Assembly (NCBI RefSeq): GCF_010389155.1
Contig: NC_057763.1
Location: 31,478,645-31,542,644 of the forward strand
Reading direction: 5' to 3'
Length of the DNA stretch: 64,000 bases
Origin: Erigeron canadensis
Taxonomy: Eukaryota > Streptophyta > Magnoliopsida > Asterales > Asteraceae
The notes under the pieces are model-generated. The model saw nothing but the letters and a program-made list of their open reading frames with translations. It was not told where the DNA came from and searched no databases. Below, in pieces: positions 49,900-60,152 of the stretch (position 1 is the first letter of the stretch; every line of letters begins with the position of its first letter). A program made the translations under genes and the position numbers.

Positions 49900-50852
49900 T
49901 GTTATAACGTGGAAAGAAGAATCGAGAGAGGAGAAGAGATAATCTTATTAATGAGAGAGCATTAGGGTTACAACAAAGCCTTATATTTATAGGCTAACAC
50001 ATAGAAGGTTCTAGAGATATACATACAATCTAATAAGGGTGTTGAAAATAACCAAACCCATTTAACCCGACTCGACCCAAATGGGTTTGGGTTATACGGG
50101 TTGGGTTATTTGGGTTTTGGGTTAGTTATTTGGTTAACCATACCCATATAAACTTAATCGGTTTGGGTTGTGGGTGATAAAACTTTATTTTGGGTTAACC
50201 CGATTAAATTTTGTCATGGTTACTAGAATACTAACGAAAGTTGACAATTGTAATTTTGTTTCTCCAGTACATCTTTCAATATATATAAATTTTGTCTAAT
50301 ATTATGTTATTTGTTATTGAAAAATTGGAAACAAAAACTGTTTGTATTTCAAATTTAGAATGACTAATCACTATAACATGATATATAAGAATTTAGAGTG
50401 ACTCTTCACTATAACAGGATATATAAGAATTGGATTTGGAAATACAAGAAGAAACATTCTTTTGGACTATAATACATTAGTATCTTATGATGATGTATTT
50501 CAATACTCATATGTTGGAATTGTTATGTAGCTAAAATACGGTATTGTACATGTAAATGGGCAACTAACCCTATTTTTCACGGTGAAAGTTTTTGTAGTTG
50601 TTTCAAAACCTTTTCAATTGGTTAATTTCGGTTTAACCCAACCCGAACTAACCCGAACCATTTAACCCGAAACCCAAAACCCAAATCTTTATTCGGTTCA
50701 GTTTATGGGTCACATTTTGTATGGCTCAAACCCGAATAACCCGACCCATATAACCCGAAACCCAAATAACCCGACCCATCAACACCCCTACTAGTAGTAG
50801 TAGTGAATCTAATATGGAAAGTGAATATCCACCATAATATAAAATCATAATA
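49900..50852 (-). repeat. LTR of Copia element 1 (5' LTR), interrupted
   Basis: The LTR parts 49900-50034 and 50814-50852 rebuild the same 174-base LTR. A hAT-like insert separates them. Confidence 0.88.
50035..50805. mobile_element. 771-base non-autonomous hAT-like element in an LTR
   Basis: AATCTAAT (50027-50034 and 50806-50813) is an 8-base target duplication, confirmed by the uninterrupted partner LTR. The ends AAGGGTGTTGAAAATAACC and, from the right, TAGGGGTGTTGATGGGTCGG are hAT-like. Both subterminal regions are full of AACCCGA/GGGTTTGGGTT repeats. A CTAGTAGTAGTAGTG run lies between the right terminus and the target copy. Non-coding. Confidence 0.8.
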
Positions 50853-50857
50853 GATAT

Positions 50858-52320
50858 CACAATTTGTAGAATGAGAAAGTCGACATATTCTTATTTATTT
50901 ATATTTATGGTATATTTTAATAATTAATAAGGGTATATTTTGACAAAACAATGTAAAGTATAAGTATTATTAATATTGTCATTTAATAAAGATGAAATAA
51001 TTAAATTTGATTTAATGGAGTAATGGTTATAAGTTAAAAATGAAATTAATCCAAAGGTTCCTATTTGTTTAAGAATGAATTTAGCACATTGTTATATATA
51101 TATTTTGGTAGATGTCGTTAACTTTTTATGTATATTACACGAGACTAAATTTAACCATACCAGTTTAATTTTTGTCAGTAAACCTCGAGCTTAACTCTGC
51201 TCCTAAAAATTTGAAGACTTGAGCTCGATTCAAACTTGAGTCCAAATTAACTCGACACAAAGCAAACGTGGCACTTAACGAGCGTCGTCTGTCAAAAACT
51301 AACGAAATACCCTTTATTAGGAAATTTTTGGAAATAGGGTCAAAGCAAAATAGGTTATCTTTAATAGGAAATTTATGTAAATAGGTTTTTTTTTTTAATG
51401 AATTTTTCCCTTATAAATAATACGGAGTACAATTGTATTTTTAAAACTGTAAATAAATTGGATCATTGCTATACGAAAATCCATTAAGAAAACTCCGTGT
51501 GACATTGACACACATGGTCTAAGGCCCTGATGACCCATCCAGGTCGGTCTTGACGCGATGTATAGGCTACAAATGCATCAATTATGAAAACGGTTGATTA
51601 CGGGGATTAGTGATTTGAGAAGTAGTGAACTTTTATTTAGCGTAGGTATAATTGACGTAAATAAGTAACTACTCAGTGCTATCTTTCGCGGGTTTTGAGC
51701 CCCAATACCTCGACGGTATATGGGGGAGGTTAAGATATAGGCAGACCTTACCTCTACCAAGTAAAGAGGCTGCTTCCAGTTTCTACCTAAATGGTAGAAA
51801 AGGCCCTCCAACCTTTGCATGGGATAAGGATCGAACCCATGACCTCTGTCTCTAGAGGCAAGGGTGTTTACCACTGATCAAACCATGCTGCTTTATAATT
51901 GACGTAAATAATTAATGTAAATATTATAAAAGTTAAGAGATAAATGAAGGTATATCAAATGTAAGTAAAGGTTAAAATAGTAATTAATTAAGGATCCTAA
52001 TAATTTTAAGAGATCAAATCTAGGGGTAAAATGTTTTATAAAAAAAAAAGATATAATTATATTTTATTTTATGAATGTATATTATTCTAATCAATATGAA
52101 ATGTACGTAATCGTCAATATCATCGAGTGCATGTCGGATGCCATGCCATAGCCAATAAACTTGGTCTAATCTCCTAATTAATAACTTTCCAAAGACATCT
52201 TAACAACTTAAGCTACAAAATTAAGAACGACAAAGATTACATAAGTATATGTAATCTTATTACACCAAAATGCACAACTCAAGTTTGATCATATGTAGAA
52301 GTGAAGGATATGAGCTTTAA
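50858..52320. other. Intergenic stretch with a SINE
   Basis: No gene seen apart from the SINE at 51677-51895. Otherwise AT-rich DNA, including the 3' flank of the DUF761-type gene. Confidence 0.6.
51677..51895 (-). mobile_element. SINE family 1, copy 3
   Basis: The minus strand reads TTGATCAGTGGTAAACACCC (A-box region), GGGTTCGATCCTTATCCC (B box), GGAAGCAGCCTCTTTAC and AGGTAAGGTCTGCCTATA, ending CAAAACCCGCGAAAG. Closely related to 31915-32130. The 98-codon frame over it is an artefact. Confidence 0.8.
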
Positions 52321-52998
52321 TTATAATTCGTCATCATAGTGATCGGAATCGATCATCGGACCTTCATGATGCATGCTTTGTCTTACTTTCTTTATAAATG
52401 CTTCACATTTCTGTTGAAATTGATCATGTACTTCTTCTTCTTCTTGTTGTTGTTGATCATCATCTTGTTCGACTACAACGACTTCCGCCTCTATTTCATG
52501 CTCACAGTCAAAAGCCATTAATTCTGTTTCTTGATCATCTTCTTCAACATGATGATCATCAAGATCAATCTGTTTCACATTCGTTTCGTTCTCATGTTCA
52601 ATGTAAACGTGAATAACACGTTCTGTTTCCATATCCTCAATTTGATCAGGGGTCACTTTTTCTTCTTCTTGTAAACCACTACCGAACGATATCACATTAC
52701 ATTCATTCTGTCTTACTTCTGGTCCTAGTGCTTGAGTTTCTTGTGAATAGGAGGCCTTGGAAGTGTGGTTTGAACCGGATTCAAGAAAAAGGAAGAGGAG
52801 AATTATTCCATTGCAGAAAAGAAACATGTAATGCCGATAATCGTCATCAAGAAAGTTTGTGAATGTAAAACCAAAACAAGGATATCGAAAAGGGAAAGAC
52901 AGAGAAGAAACGAATAACACGGCGAAGATGAAGCATGATTTATTCCAAGTGCGGAGCATGCTCAAATTTCCTGATGTCTCGTATGCTTTCTCCTCCAT
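52321..52998 (-). CDS. DUF761-type membrane-anchored acidic protein, single exon
   Basis: A 225-residue uninterrupted frame with no known enzymatic role. Two hydrophobic segments lie near residues 21-40 (SCFIFAVLFVSSLSF) and 57-73 (YMFLFCNGIILLFLF), probably membrane spans or hairpins. A long acidic region follows (Glu/Asp/Gln-rich, including DDDQQQQEEEEV). The C-terminal FQQKCEAFIKKVRQSM (about 194-209) matches the short DUF761 ('cotton fibre expressed') motif of plants. The start is supported by a TATA box 75 bases upstream. Low-complexity acidic tracts make distant homology hard to judge, so only the DUF761 motif is taken as evidence of family. Confidence 0.75.
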   Translation of the reverse strand: MEEKAYETSGNLSMLRTWNKSCFIFAVLFVSSLSFPFRYPCFGFTFTNFLDDDYRHYMFLFCNGIILLFLFLESGSNHTSKASYSQETQALGPEVRQNECNVISFGSGLQEEEKVTPDQIEDMETERVIHVYIEHENETNVKQIDLDDHHVEEDDQETELMAFDCEHEIEAEVVVVEQDDDQQQQEEEEVHDQFQQKCEAFIKKVRQSMHHEGPMIDSDHYDDEL

Positions 52999-53071
52999 TT
53001 GTTATTTGTTAGCGAGTTTCTTTTCTTTAAGTGCAGTGATGATGATATGCATTTGAAATGTAACGTAATAC

Positions 53072-53082
53072 TTTATATATAG
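53072..53082 (-). promoter_or_regulatory. TATA box of the DUF761-type gene
   Basis: CTATATATAAA on the minus strand, 74 bases upstream of the ATG. Confidence 0.6.
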
Positions 53083-54530
53083 ACAATGGAAAGAAGAGGG
53101 AGAAGGGGTGGGTGGTGGGGTATTCGATAGTTAAATGTGCTGTTTGTTAGGGGGAAAAGATATCTAAATTTTCTGTAATTTGAGGGGAAGACCCACGAAA
53201 GTGTAATATTTGAGTCAATATAATTATAATTACATTATGAACATATTAATTGGTTGAAGGATTCAACATGCGCCCACAATTCGGTTTTTTCATTGTTTTT
53301 TTAACATATATTACAGTTCGACACGGATCTTAATTATGAAATAAATCAGTTTACTTTTACCCAAAGTTATTAGATTTGGGAAAAGTTTTCATTGAATACG
53401 ATATTGTCACATCAAGTGGATAGAAGATGAAGAATCCTGCTTGAAGAATATCTCGTTAATTGGAGGCTCAATCAGAGACTACTTGACCCCCTCAAGAACT
53501 TGAACCCCCAAATAAGCATATGGGACCCAGATACATTAGAATTACAATCTGAACAAATGAAAACATGGGTTATATAATGCCACTAATTATATAATATAGT
53601 AATATACATATGATTTGATAATAAAAAAAAATAGAGCGAACAAATGATTTTTTTTTTTTTTTTTTCAAGTTTATTTGAAAAAAATATGATATTTGAGTAA
53701 GATGTACGTGACCTGACCGAGGTACACTTTTGATCGTTTTTAAAACTTTTTTTCCGACAACTTCTAAAAACCTAGTACATTTGAACTAAAAAAACTTGTT
53801 ATAAAAGAATCAAACCTCCAACTATAGTAAAAACGGTAAATTGATAGGAACCATTTGATCCCATTGCCGAATTGGTACCCACATAACCCCCGCAGAGATA
53901 GTGTCAAGGTAATTCAACCACTTAAATTCAATTCTGACTCGGTCAAGATTCGAACCCAGGTTACTCCTAAAAAATGGCAGCTGGTGGCCAACTCAACTCT
54001 TCTACGTTGGTTAACCTCCAACTATAGTATTGATACATTTTTAATGAAAAGTTCATAAAATACACACAAAAAAAGGACTGTTCGGTAAATGAAAAGACAG
54101 CAGCAAAAAGGAGGAACTTTTCAAGAACATGGGGATGAAATAGATACATAACTTACTTTTACATCTATGTCCCTCTACCAAGTAACTTAAGTTATAATCT
54201 ACCCCTTGGTTCATCCACTAAATCATGTTATAGTAGAAACTATAAGTCTATAAACATGAATGATGAATTATGATATAAAGTTCAATTCAATATAAGAAAT
54301 CATAATTTTAACATATTGTGAAGTATTAATATTAAAAATGCAACGATTCAGGTTGGAGTAAACTCACCGTGTCTGCTAGCATCAACTTAAATAACTCAAC
54401 TAACATTCGTCAAAAAGATTCGAGCTTTAGTCCTGTATCATGTAACATCTTCCATGCTATATAATATACATCTGATAAAACGAATACACACGTTACTAGA
54501 ACATATAAGGATACACAGCGAATGGAAGAT
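53083..54530. other. Intergenic stretch with a SINE
   Basis: No gene seen. It includes the upstream region of the DUF761-type gene, a T-run at 53648-53665, the SINE at 53853-54015, and the 3' flank of the FRS gene. Confidence 0.6.
53853..54015 (-). mobile_element. SINE-like element, minus strand
   Basis: The minus strand has GTTGAGTTGGCCACCAGCTG (A-box region) and CTGGGTTCGAATCTTGACC (B box) 30 bases apart, with a body to about 53853. It belongs neither to family 1 nor to the copy at 1412. Confidence 0.55.
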
Positions 54531-57240
54531 TTATAATAAGGTAACATTGTTAGGTGTTAAATCCAAAGCAACTTCATCAGAAGCAGGCATATTTCTAACA
54601 TTTTCAAGAATTTGTGTCATTTCTCTATGAACATAACTAAAACGCTCCTTAGATACTACTGATTCTGAATACAAATTTGAAGTGAGAGAATGGAAGGCCT
54701 CAGAGCACTCATCATTGCTATCCAGTGGCACTAGATGATCATCGGACATTACCAAAGAGCTATTGAGTCTCCATCTTAGGGGAAAATATTTGTCAGGGAT
54801 TTGAAAGTAATTCTTCAGTACAAGTACTCGAAGAGAGTGTCTACATAAAATACCCGAGTATTCATATTCTTTACAAGAACAATGAACTTGTTCATTATCT
54901 GGTATCCAAATTACCAGAGATTCTCCTTCTAGTTTATTGTAATGTCTCACTAGATATGACCCATTAGCCATATCTGATGCTGCATATTGCATGCATAGCA
55001 CAAGTTCCTGTTGCAATGCACTAAAGGCATACGGGGAAAGAATATTTCGAGCATGTTCTTCAAGAGGCAAACATGTCTTTATGGGTGGATATGGTGCCCT
55101 CTCTTTGTTCTGAAAAGCACGAGTTGCAGCTACAGTAACCTGGGAACAAATATAATATAAAACCCAACGTTCTGGACCAGGTAAAAAGGAAACAATAGAG
55201 GTAACAACATGGCCTGGTCAGGACGGTCGATTGACAAGTCAGAACAGGTTCAGGCCAAAGAAAGTATCTTCTAGTTTTGGTCCAAACCAACCGTGTCAGG
55301 TTGGGCTGACCAGTCAACACTTATTACCTATTTATATTTGAAAATTATCAATAACTAATATGTTAAACATTAGGGAACTAGGTAAAAACCCAAATCGATC
55401 TGTTTTCAGGGAACTAGGTAAAAATGGCCACCTGTGAAAAATAGAGTTTAAATAATGAATGTCTGACAAACCTGTTCAAAGAATGTCTTAAAAGATGAAT
55501 GTGGGCTTAAAATATTTTTCATAAATTTATCCATAGACTTCACGTAGTCAATTGTCATTGTGCGGGCAAGAAAGTAACTTCTGATGTAAGCAACGGGCCA
55601 GGAAGCTCGGTAAGAGAACAAGAGAGCCATATGCTTATCAGATTCAATTCCAAACCGAGCCATGAGGTGGTTCCATTGGTTTTCAAAATCCTCTACGTTA
55701 TCAAGATGACATACCAACTCAAACTCGGATTTGAACTCAGGATACTGCAAACCAAGAGGTAAAGAGAACCAGCTGAATAATTTAGACAGCACATGCCATA
55801 CACCTATTACGTGTTTAGTATTTGGTAACTCAGTGGCGATAGCATCTCTGAGAGCCAAATCGATGTCTGAGACTATGGTCTGTGGGTGATTTCCTCTCAA
55901 GAATCGGATGAAAGCCTGTTTTATGCATAAGATCACAATAAGAAGAAATAAGAGATTTAAATACTTGGAGGGTGTTCGGATATGATCTTTAAAAAGTGAT
56001 TATGCGCTACTGAATAATCAAATGTAATAAAACGGTTGCATGAGATGTGCTTTCATGGTGTGAAGCTGTACCATTCCGAAAATCAATCATTCAAGTATTA
56101 CATTTAAAACTGATTTTTTGACTTCAAGTAAAAAAAACAAACAAACAGATAATCAACTCTAGAACACAGATCCAAACACCCCTTTGAATGATCATGGACA
56201 TAGTGGTACCATACCTGTAAGGCCCAAGAAAAGGACTGGGCGGTTTCATCTTGAAGCAAAACGCACCCGAGCAAAAAAGCCTTACCTTGATTATCAATAC
56301 CAAACCACACACCAAGAAGCATATTATAGGTGATGGACCGATAAGTGGTTTCAAAAGTTACCACATCTCCAAACACTGAAAAAGCCCGAACAGAATCCCC
56401 GTATGCCCACGCCACGTTTTCAACTTTACCATTCTCATCGGTTGTATAATTATACACAAATCCATCACCCTGTTGTGCAGTATCCCTGAAAGCCTCAAGA
56501 AGTGCCAGCATATCAATTTCTCGTTTTTCAGTAAGCAGGGCATCATTTTCTTGAACAGTTTTCTTGCATGTCCTAACAAAGTTCCTAACATCTTTCTCTA
56601 TAAAGGGTAATTGTCCTGGTTGAACCCCTTTTTCTAGTTCTAAAACCTTCATTATGCGGTTCACGGGAAACCCAGCTTTTGTAAGTAAAAGAATGCGTTC
56701 TTGATCAGCTTCTTGTATTTTTCTGTAGGCCGGGAGGAGACGTACTTGATCATCTTCCAATAATTCATGATTATGAATGTTACTAAACTGAGAAACATAC
56801 CACTGTGTTGCACCATCAACAATCTCTTTTGTCAAGTACATTTTTGCATCACATCCACATCTTACTGATTTCCTATCCCTCGGGTGCTCCACATTCGCCT
56901 TTTTTCTTGGCTGATTAAACCCAGACCGGTAACAAACGAAGTCTCTCCTATAAACCCCAAGATTTTGACTCTCGGTTGACCGTGCTTTCCTGATTGAAAA
57001 CCCGTTCTTTCGGGCAAAGTTTCCATAGAACTCAAAAGCTTCATCATCAGTTTTGAATATCTGACACACATACGGAGTAAAAATAACATCTGACGACGAC
57101 GCCTTTGTTCCATCACTCTTTACCAATTCAGGCCCTCCAGGTGTTTGATTATCTCCTTCGTATTTCATATAACATTTCCAATCTCCACACGGGCATTGCT
57201 GACGTCGAATCCATATGTTGTTTAACACTTTTGTTGTCAT
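54531..57240 (-). CDS. FAR1-RELATED SEQUENCE 10/11-like protein, complete, 3 coding exons
   Basis: FRS proteins are plant transcription regulators domesticated from Mutator-like transposases, related to FHY3/FAR1 of phytochrome A signalling. Exons in gene order: 57240-56215, 55915-55472 and 55139-54531. These total 2079 bases, 692 residues plus stop, close to FRS11-type proteins. The N-terminus VLNNIWIRRQQCPCGDWKCY is characteristic of this subgroup. The FAR1 zinc-binding domain spans about 58-160 (Cys103, Cys128/130, His156/158 in NIHNHEL). The MULE-type core spans about 285-430. The SWIM zinc finger has Cys577, Cys579, Cys589 and His591. The transposase position normally FDTT reads FETT (Glu297), consistent with loss of cutting activity, while SDID (358-361) remains. 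A 5' UTR intron is likely: an acceptor CAG lies immediately before the ATG. Gene assignment is from remembered family sequence. Confidence 0.92.
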
Positions 57241-57843
57241 CTGATCTGACTAACAGAAATCCCCATACGATGAGTACTTAAATAAGTTCCTATCAACTTC
57301 AAAGGATTCAGTGTTTTTTTTTAATGTAATCAACTCTAAAAAGAAACGCTATAGTACGTGCAACTCTAAAATTAGCTTTTGTGAGTATCTACATTTCAAT
57401 TCATTGCTATTATGTGTATCCTATCGGCTAACCACTACATCAGGTAAACGGTAATTCTGCTGACATAGCAGCCATTATAAGCCGGCACACCATCAAAGGG
57501 GCGCGACGTTACCAGTGGTACATCAAATGGTTAATAAAAATCAAAGTTCGATACATAAAAAAAACACATTTTAAAGTAGGATACATACTGTAGAATTTCG
57601 TATTGTTTATAAAAAGCTAAAAAGAACAACAAACACCAAACACAAACAAAAAGCAGAAATATATTGCAAATATTTCATGGTAAGAAGGGAATTTAAGGTA
57701 TCCTAACTTTATAAGATTATCAACAAGATAAATAACAGCATATAGTATACAATCAATCAAAGCAATTTTTTATTTTATATATATATAAAAGAGAATATAG
57801 AAAGAGGAAATGAAAGTACCATAAAATAAAGAAGAAATAATTA

Positions 57844-57852
57844 TTAGGGTTT
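57844..57852 (-). promoter_or_regulatory. Telo-box AAACCCTAA in the presumed 5' UTR/promoter of the FRS gene
   Basis: AAACCCTAA on the minus strand, 604 bases upstream of the ATG. Typical of 5' regions of widely expressed plant genes. The transcription start is not known. Confidence 0.35.
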
Positions 57853-57959
57853 TGGAGATGAGAATCATAAACCCCAGATTTAAAGAATTTAATTTTGATT
57901 TTCAGGTGTTCACCATTGTTTTAATTTTTTGTTTTTCTACCCACTTCCATTTTATTATT

Positions 57960-59110
57960 ATTGGGGTAAAGTGCAACAATCATCCCTTTGGTTTGTCACT
58001 TTTCATTCTTATTATTAACTTTTAGCCAAAATTATTTATGTGTTTTATACTTTGTCCCTATTGTCCCCCACATTTGAGGGGCATTTTCATCATTTCATTC
58101 TAATTCTTTTCATTTTTTTAAAATCATCTCTATAGTTTGTTATTTTTGTAATTTTCATCCTTGTCATTAAATTTTTTATTTTTGTAACTAAGATATTTAA
58201 TCAAACATATTGTTGATATTATCTAACTTTGTTTTAACTATATACATATACACTTGTGAATGTTATGATATGTATAAACAATAAGTCTTATTCAAAAGAA
58301 ACATAGTCATAGCATAAATCGATAATTGAATATAAAAAAAAATCAAACCATAGGAAGATTGGGGCTACTTCACCATAGCATTTGATTCGCTTTGCCAGAT
58401 TAGGAGGCTTGTCAACATCAAATCACAAGTTCTCATGGGTACCTAATGAATAAACAGGTTGATGTTGTAGGCCAAACAAAATAGGGATTAATCACGGGAA
58501 GACCAACGTACTTTCCTATTTGTACACGGTTGCCCATTATACTTTTTTATTGATGAGGTTTACCCACATACTTTTTTTTTGTACACGGTTGACCAATATT
58601 ACCGACTATCACAGGTAAATCGGTCAACTTTGGGTCAACTGTGTACAAAAAAAAGTATGTGGGTAAACCTCATCAATAAAAAGTATGATGGACAACCGTG
58701 TACAAAATATCAAAAACATCTTTTTCATTATTTTCGATTAATGTTTTTTGATGTTCAATAATTGATTATTATCATGACTTTGCTTCTCCAGATGGAACTT
58801 GTTGTTTATACATATCATAAAGTTCACAATTATATATTTATATATATATAACAGAGTTAGATAATGCAGTATTTGATTAAATGTCTGAATTAAAAAATAA
58901 AAATATTAATGACATAGATGAAAATTGCAAGACCACCAAACTACACAAATGGTTTTGAATAAGAGAAAAAGAAGTGGGGTAAAATGACAAAAATGCCACT
59001 CACGTAACTTGCACATGGGAAGACTTAACGGCAATAGAGACGAAAAACAACCGGGATGATCTTGGCCAAAAGTTAACGTCGGGGATAAAAACTACAAAAT
59101 GATAAACCCC
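57960..59110. mobile_element. Large foldback element
   Basis: The left arm (about 57965-58300) and right arm (about 58795-59105) are inverted relatives. TTGTTTATACATATCATAA, AGTTAGATAAT and TTTGATTAAAT appear in the same order on the minus strand of the left arm and the plus strand of the right. Also shared are GATGAAAATT(A/G)CAA and GGC(T/C)AAAAGTTAA. The outer ends are not sharply defined. It sits between the FRS gene promoter and the PRISE pseudogene. Confidence 0.65.
58517..58712. mobile_element. Inner hairpin MITE in the loop of the foldback
   Basis: Arms of about 85 bases: TTTGTACACGGTTG and GATGAGGTTTACCCACATAC on the left match, inverted, GTATGTGGGTAAACCTCATC and CAACCGTGTACAAA on the right. 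The loop is near 58605-58620. Non-coding. Confidence 0.75.
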
Positions 59111-59712
59111 ATTGAAAAAACAAAACAACATATTTAACTTTTACTATTAAAAAGAAAATATAATTGAACATTATATAACATCGTACGGATAATAACAAAA
59201 TACATATTCATGACAAGTCAAACGATTAAAACGTTCACAACATTTTGGGAAGTATTTTCATTTGTCTCAATCTTTCTACCCAATGCTCTATGCTCGCAAG
59301 TGTATTTGCATACCCATGGAATCCATACTCACGACTCTTATTCATGCTACAAACATGTTGTATTTTGAGTTTTAATATTACATCAAGTCCACCGAAGTCA
59401 GTAATCTCCTCCATTTTCGTCTTGCAAAGTCCCTTTTCTTCTACAATTTCATCCCACACATCCCCTTTATCCTTCATGAAATTAATCCACTATATTAAAC
59501 TTGTGTTTCTCGTTGAATGGCACAAACTTAACATCAAACACATCGCAAAGCACTTTCCATAACGTTTTCCACGCAAACACATCCCCATTTGTGCAATTAA
59601 AAGCTTGATTCTTAGCTTTGTTTGTCACCGATGCCCATATTTGTTGCTCGGCTAGCACTCTGGCATCGGACACATCCTAAAAGTTATCCCAACTATACTT
59701 ATTTCCAACATA

Positions 59713-59714
<2 letters not shown>

Positions 59715-59772
<58 letters not shown>
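59715..59772. repeat. (TA)n microsatellite at the PRISE pseudogene intron acceptor
   Basis: About 28 TA units. The acceptor TATATAG of the intron is the end of this repeat. Confidence 0.9.
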
Positions 59773-59775
<3 letters not shown>

Positions 59776-59989
59776 GATGATTAAAGCTATATTGAAAAAA
59801 TGACAACTAATTATACGGAGTATTTAATTAGCTAAAATCCATGTTCTATATTGGGGGAACCCACGACTCGAAATCAACTTGGCAAGGTATAACCAAGGAG
59901 TACTAGGATTAAGATTTATATATATGAAAATAACAAATTTTGAAATTATATGTAATACAAAATAAAGAAATGACTTAAATTTCAAACTT

Positions 59990-60152
59990 CACTAAAGTTA
60001 TATCAACTTTAGAGGTAAAGTTAGACAATCCTTAACCTTGATTGAAATCAAAGGTTAAGCTTAAAAAATCAAGTTTGAATATGACCTTTGATTTTAATTC
60101 AAAAGTTGAGATTCTTTCAACTTTACCTATAAAGTTGATAGTATAACTTTAG
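59990..60152. repeat. Palindromic MITE-like repeat in the pseudogene intron
   Basis: Inverted arms: TATCAACTTTAGAGGTAAAG / CTTTACCTATAAAGTTGATA, and AACCTTGATTGAAATCAAAGG / CCTTTGATTTTAATTCAA. It is followed at 60257-60345 by degenerate GAGTTTGACC repeats. Confidence 0.7.

Larger units (their letters stand above)
43997..50852 (-). mobile_element. Ty1/Copia-type LTR element 1, with nearly identical LTRs
   Basis: LTRs 43997-44170 and 49900-50852 (the latter split by a 771-base insert) are bracketed by the target duplication GATAT (43992-43996 and 50853-50857). Outside the insert I count two mismatches in 174 bases between the LTRs. Minus polarity: purine tract CCAAGGGGGAG beside the left LTR, and CGTTATCAGCACGATAG (primer-site region) beside the right. 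The stretch 44237-44300 carries the CTTTTTCCCTTCACCGAG / CCCACTGGGTTTTTCTTGG sequence typical of the region before Copia 3' LTRs. The coding region is decayed and shortened, so the element was probably mobilised in trans. Confidence 0.88.

Noticed and set aside
51578..51874. 98-codon minus frame
   Set aside because: Coincides with SINE family 1 copy 3.
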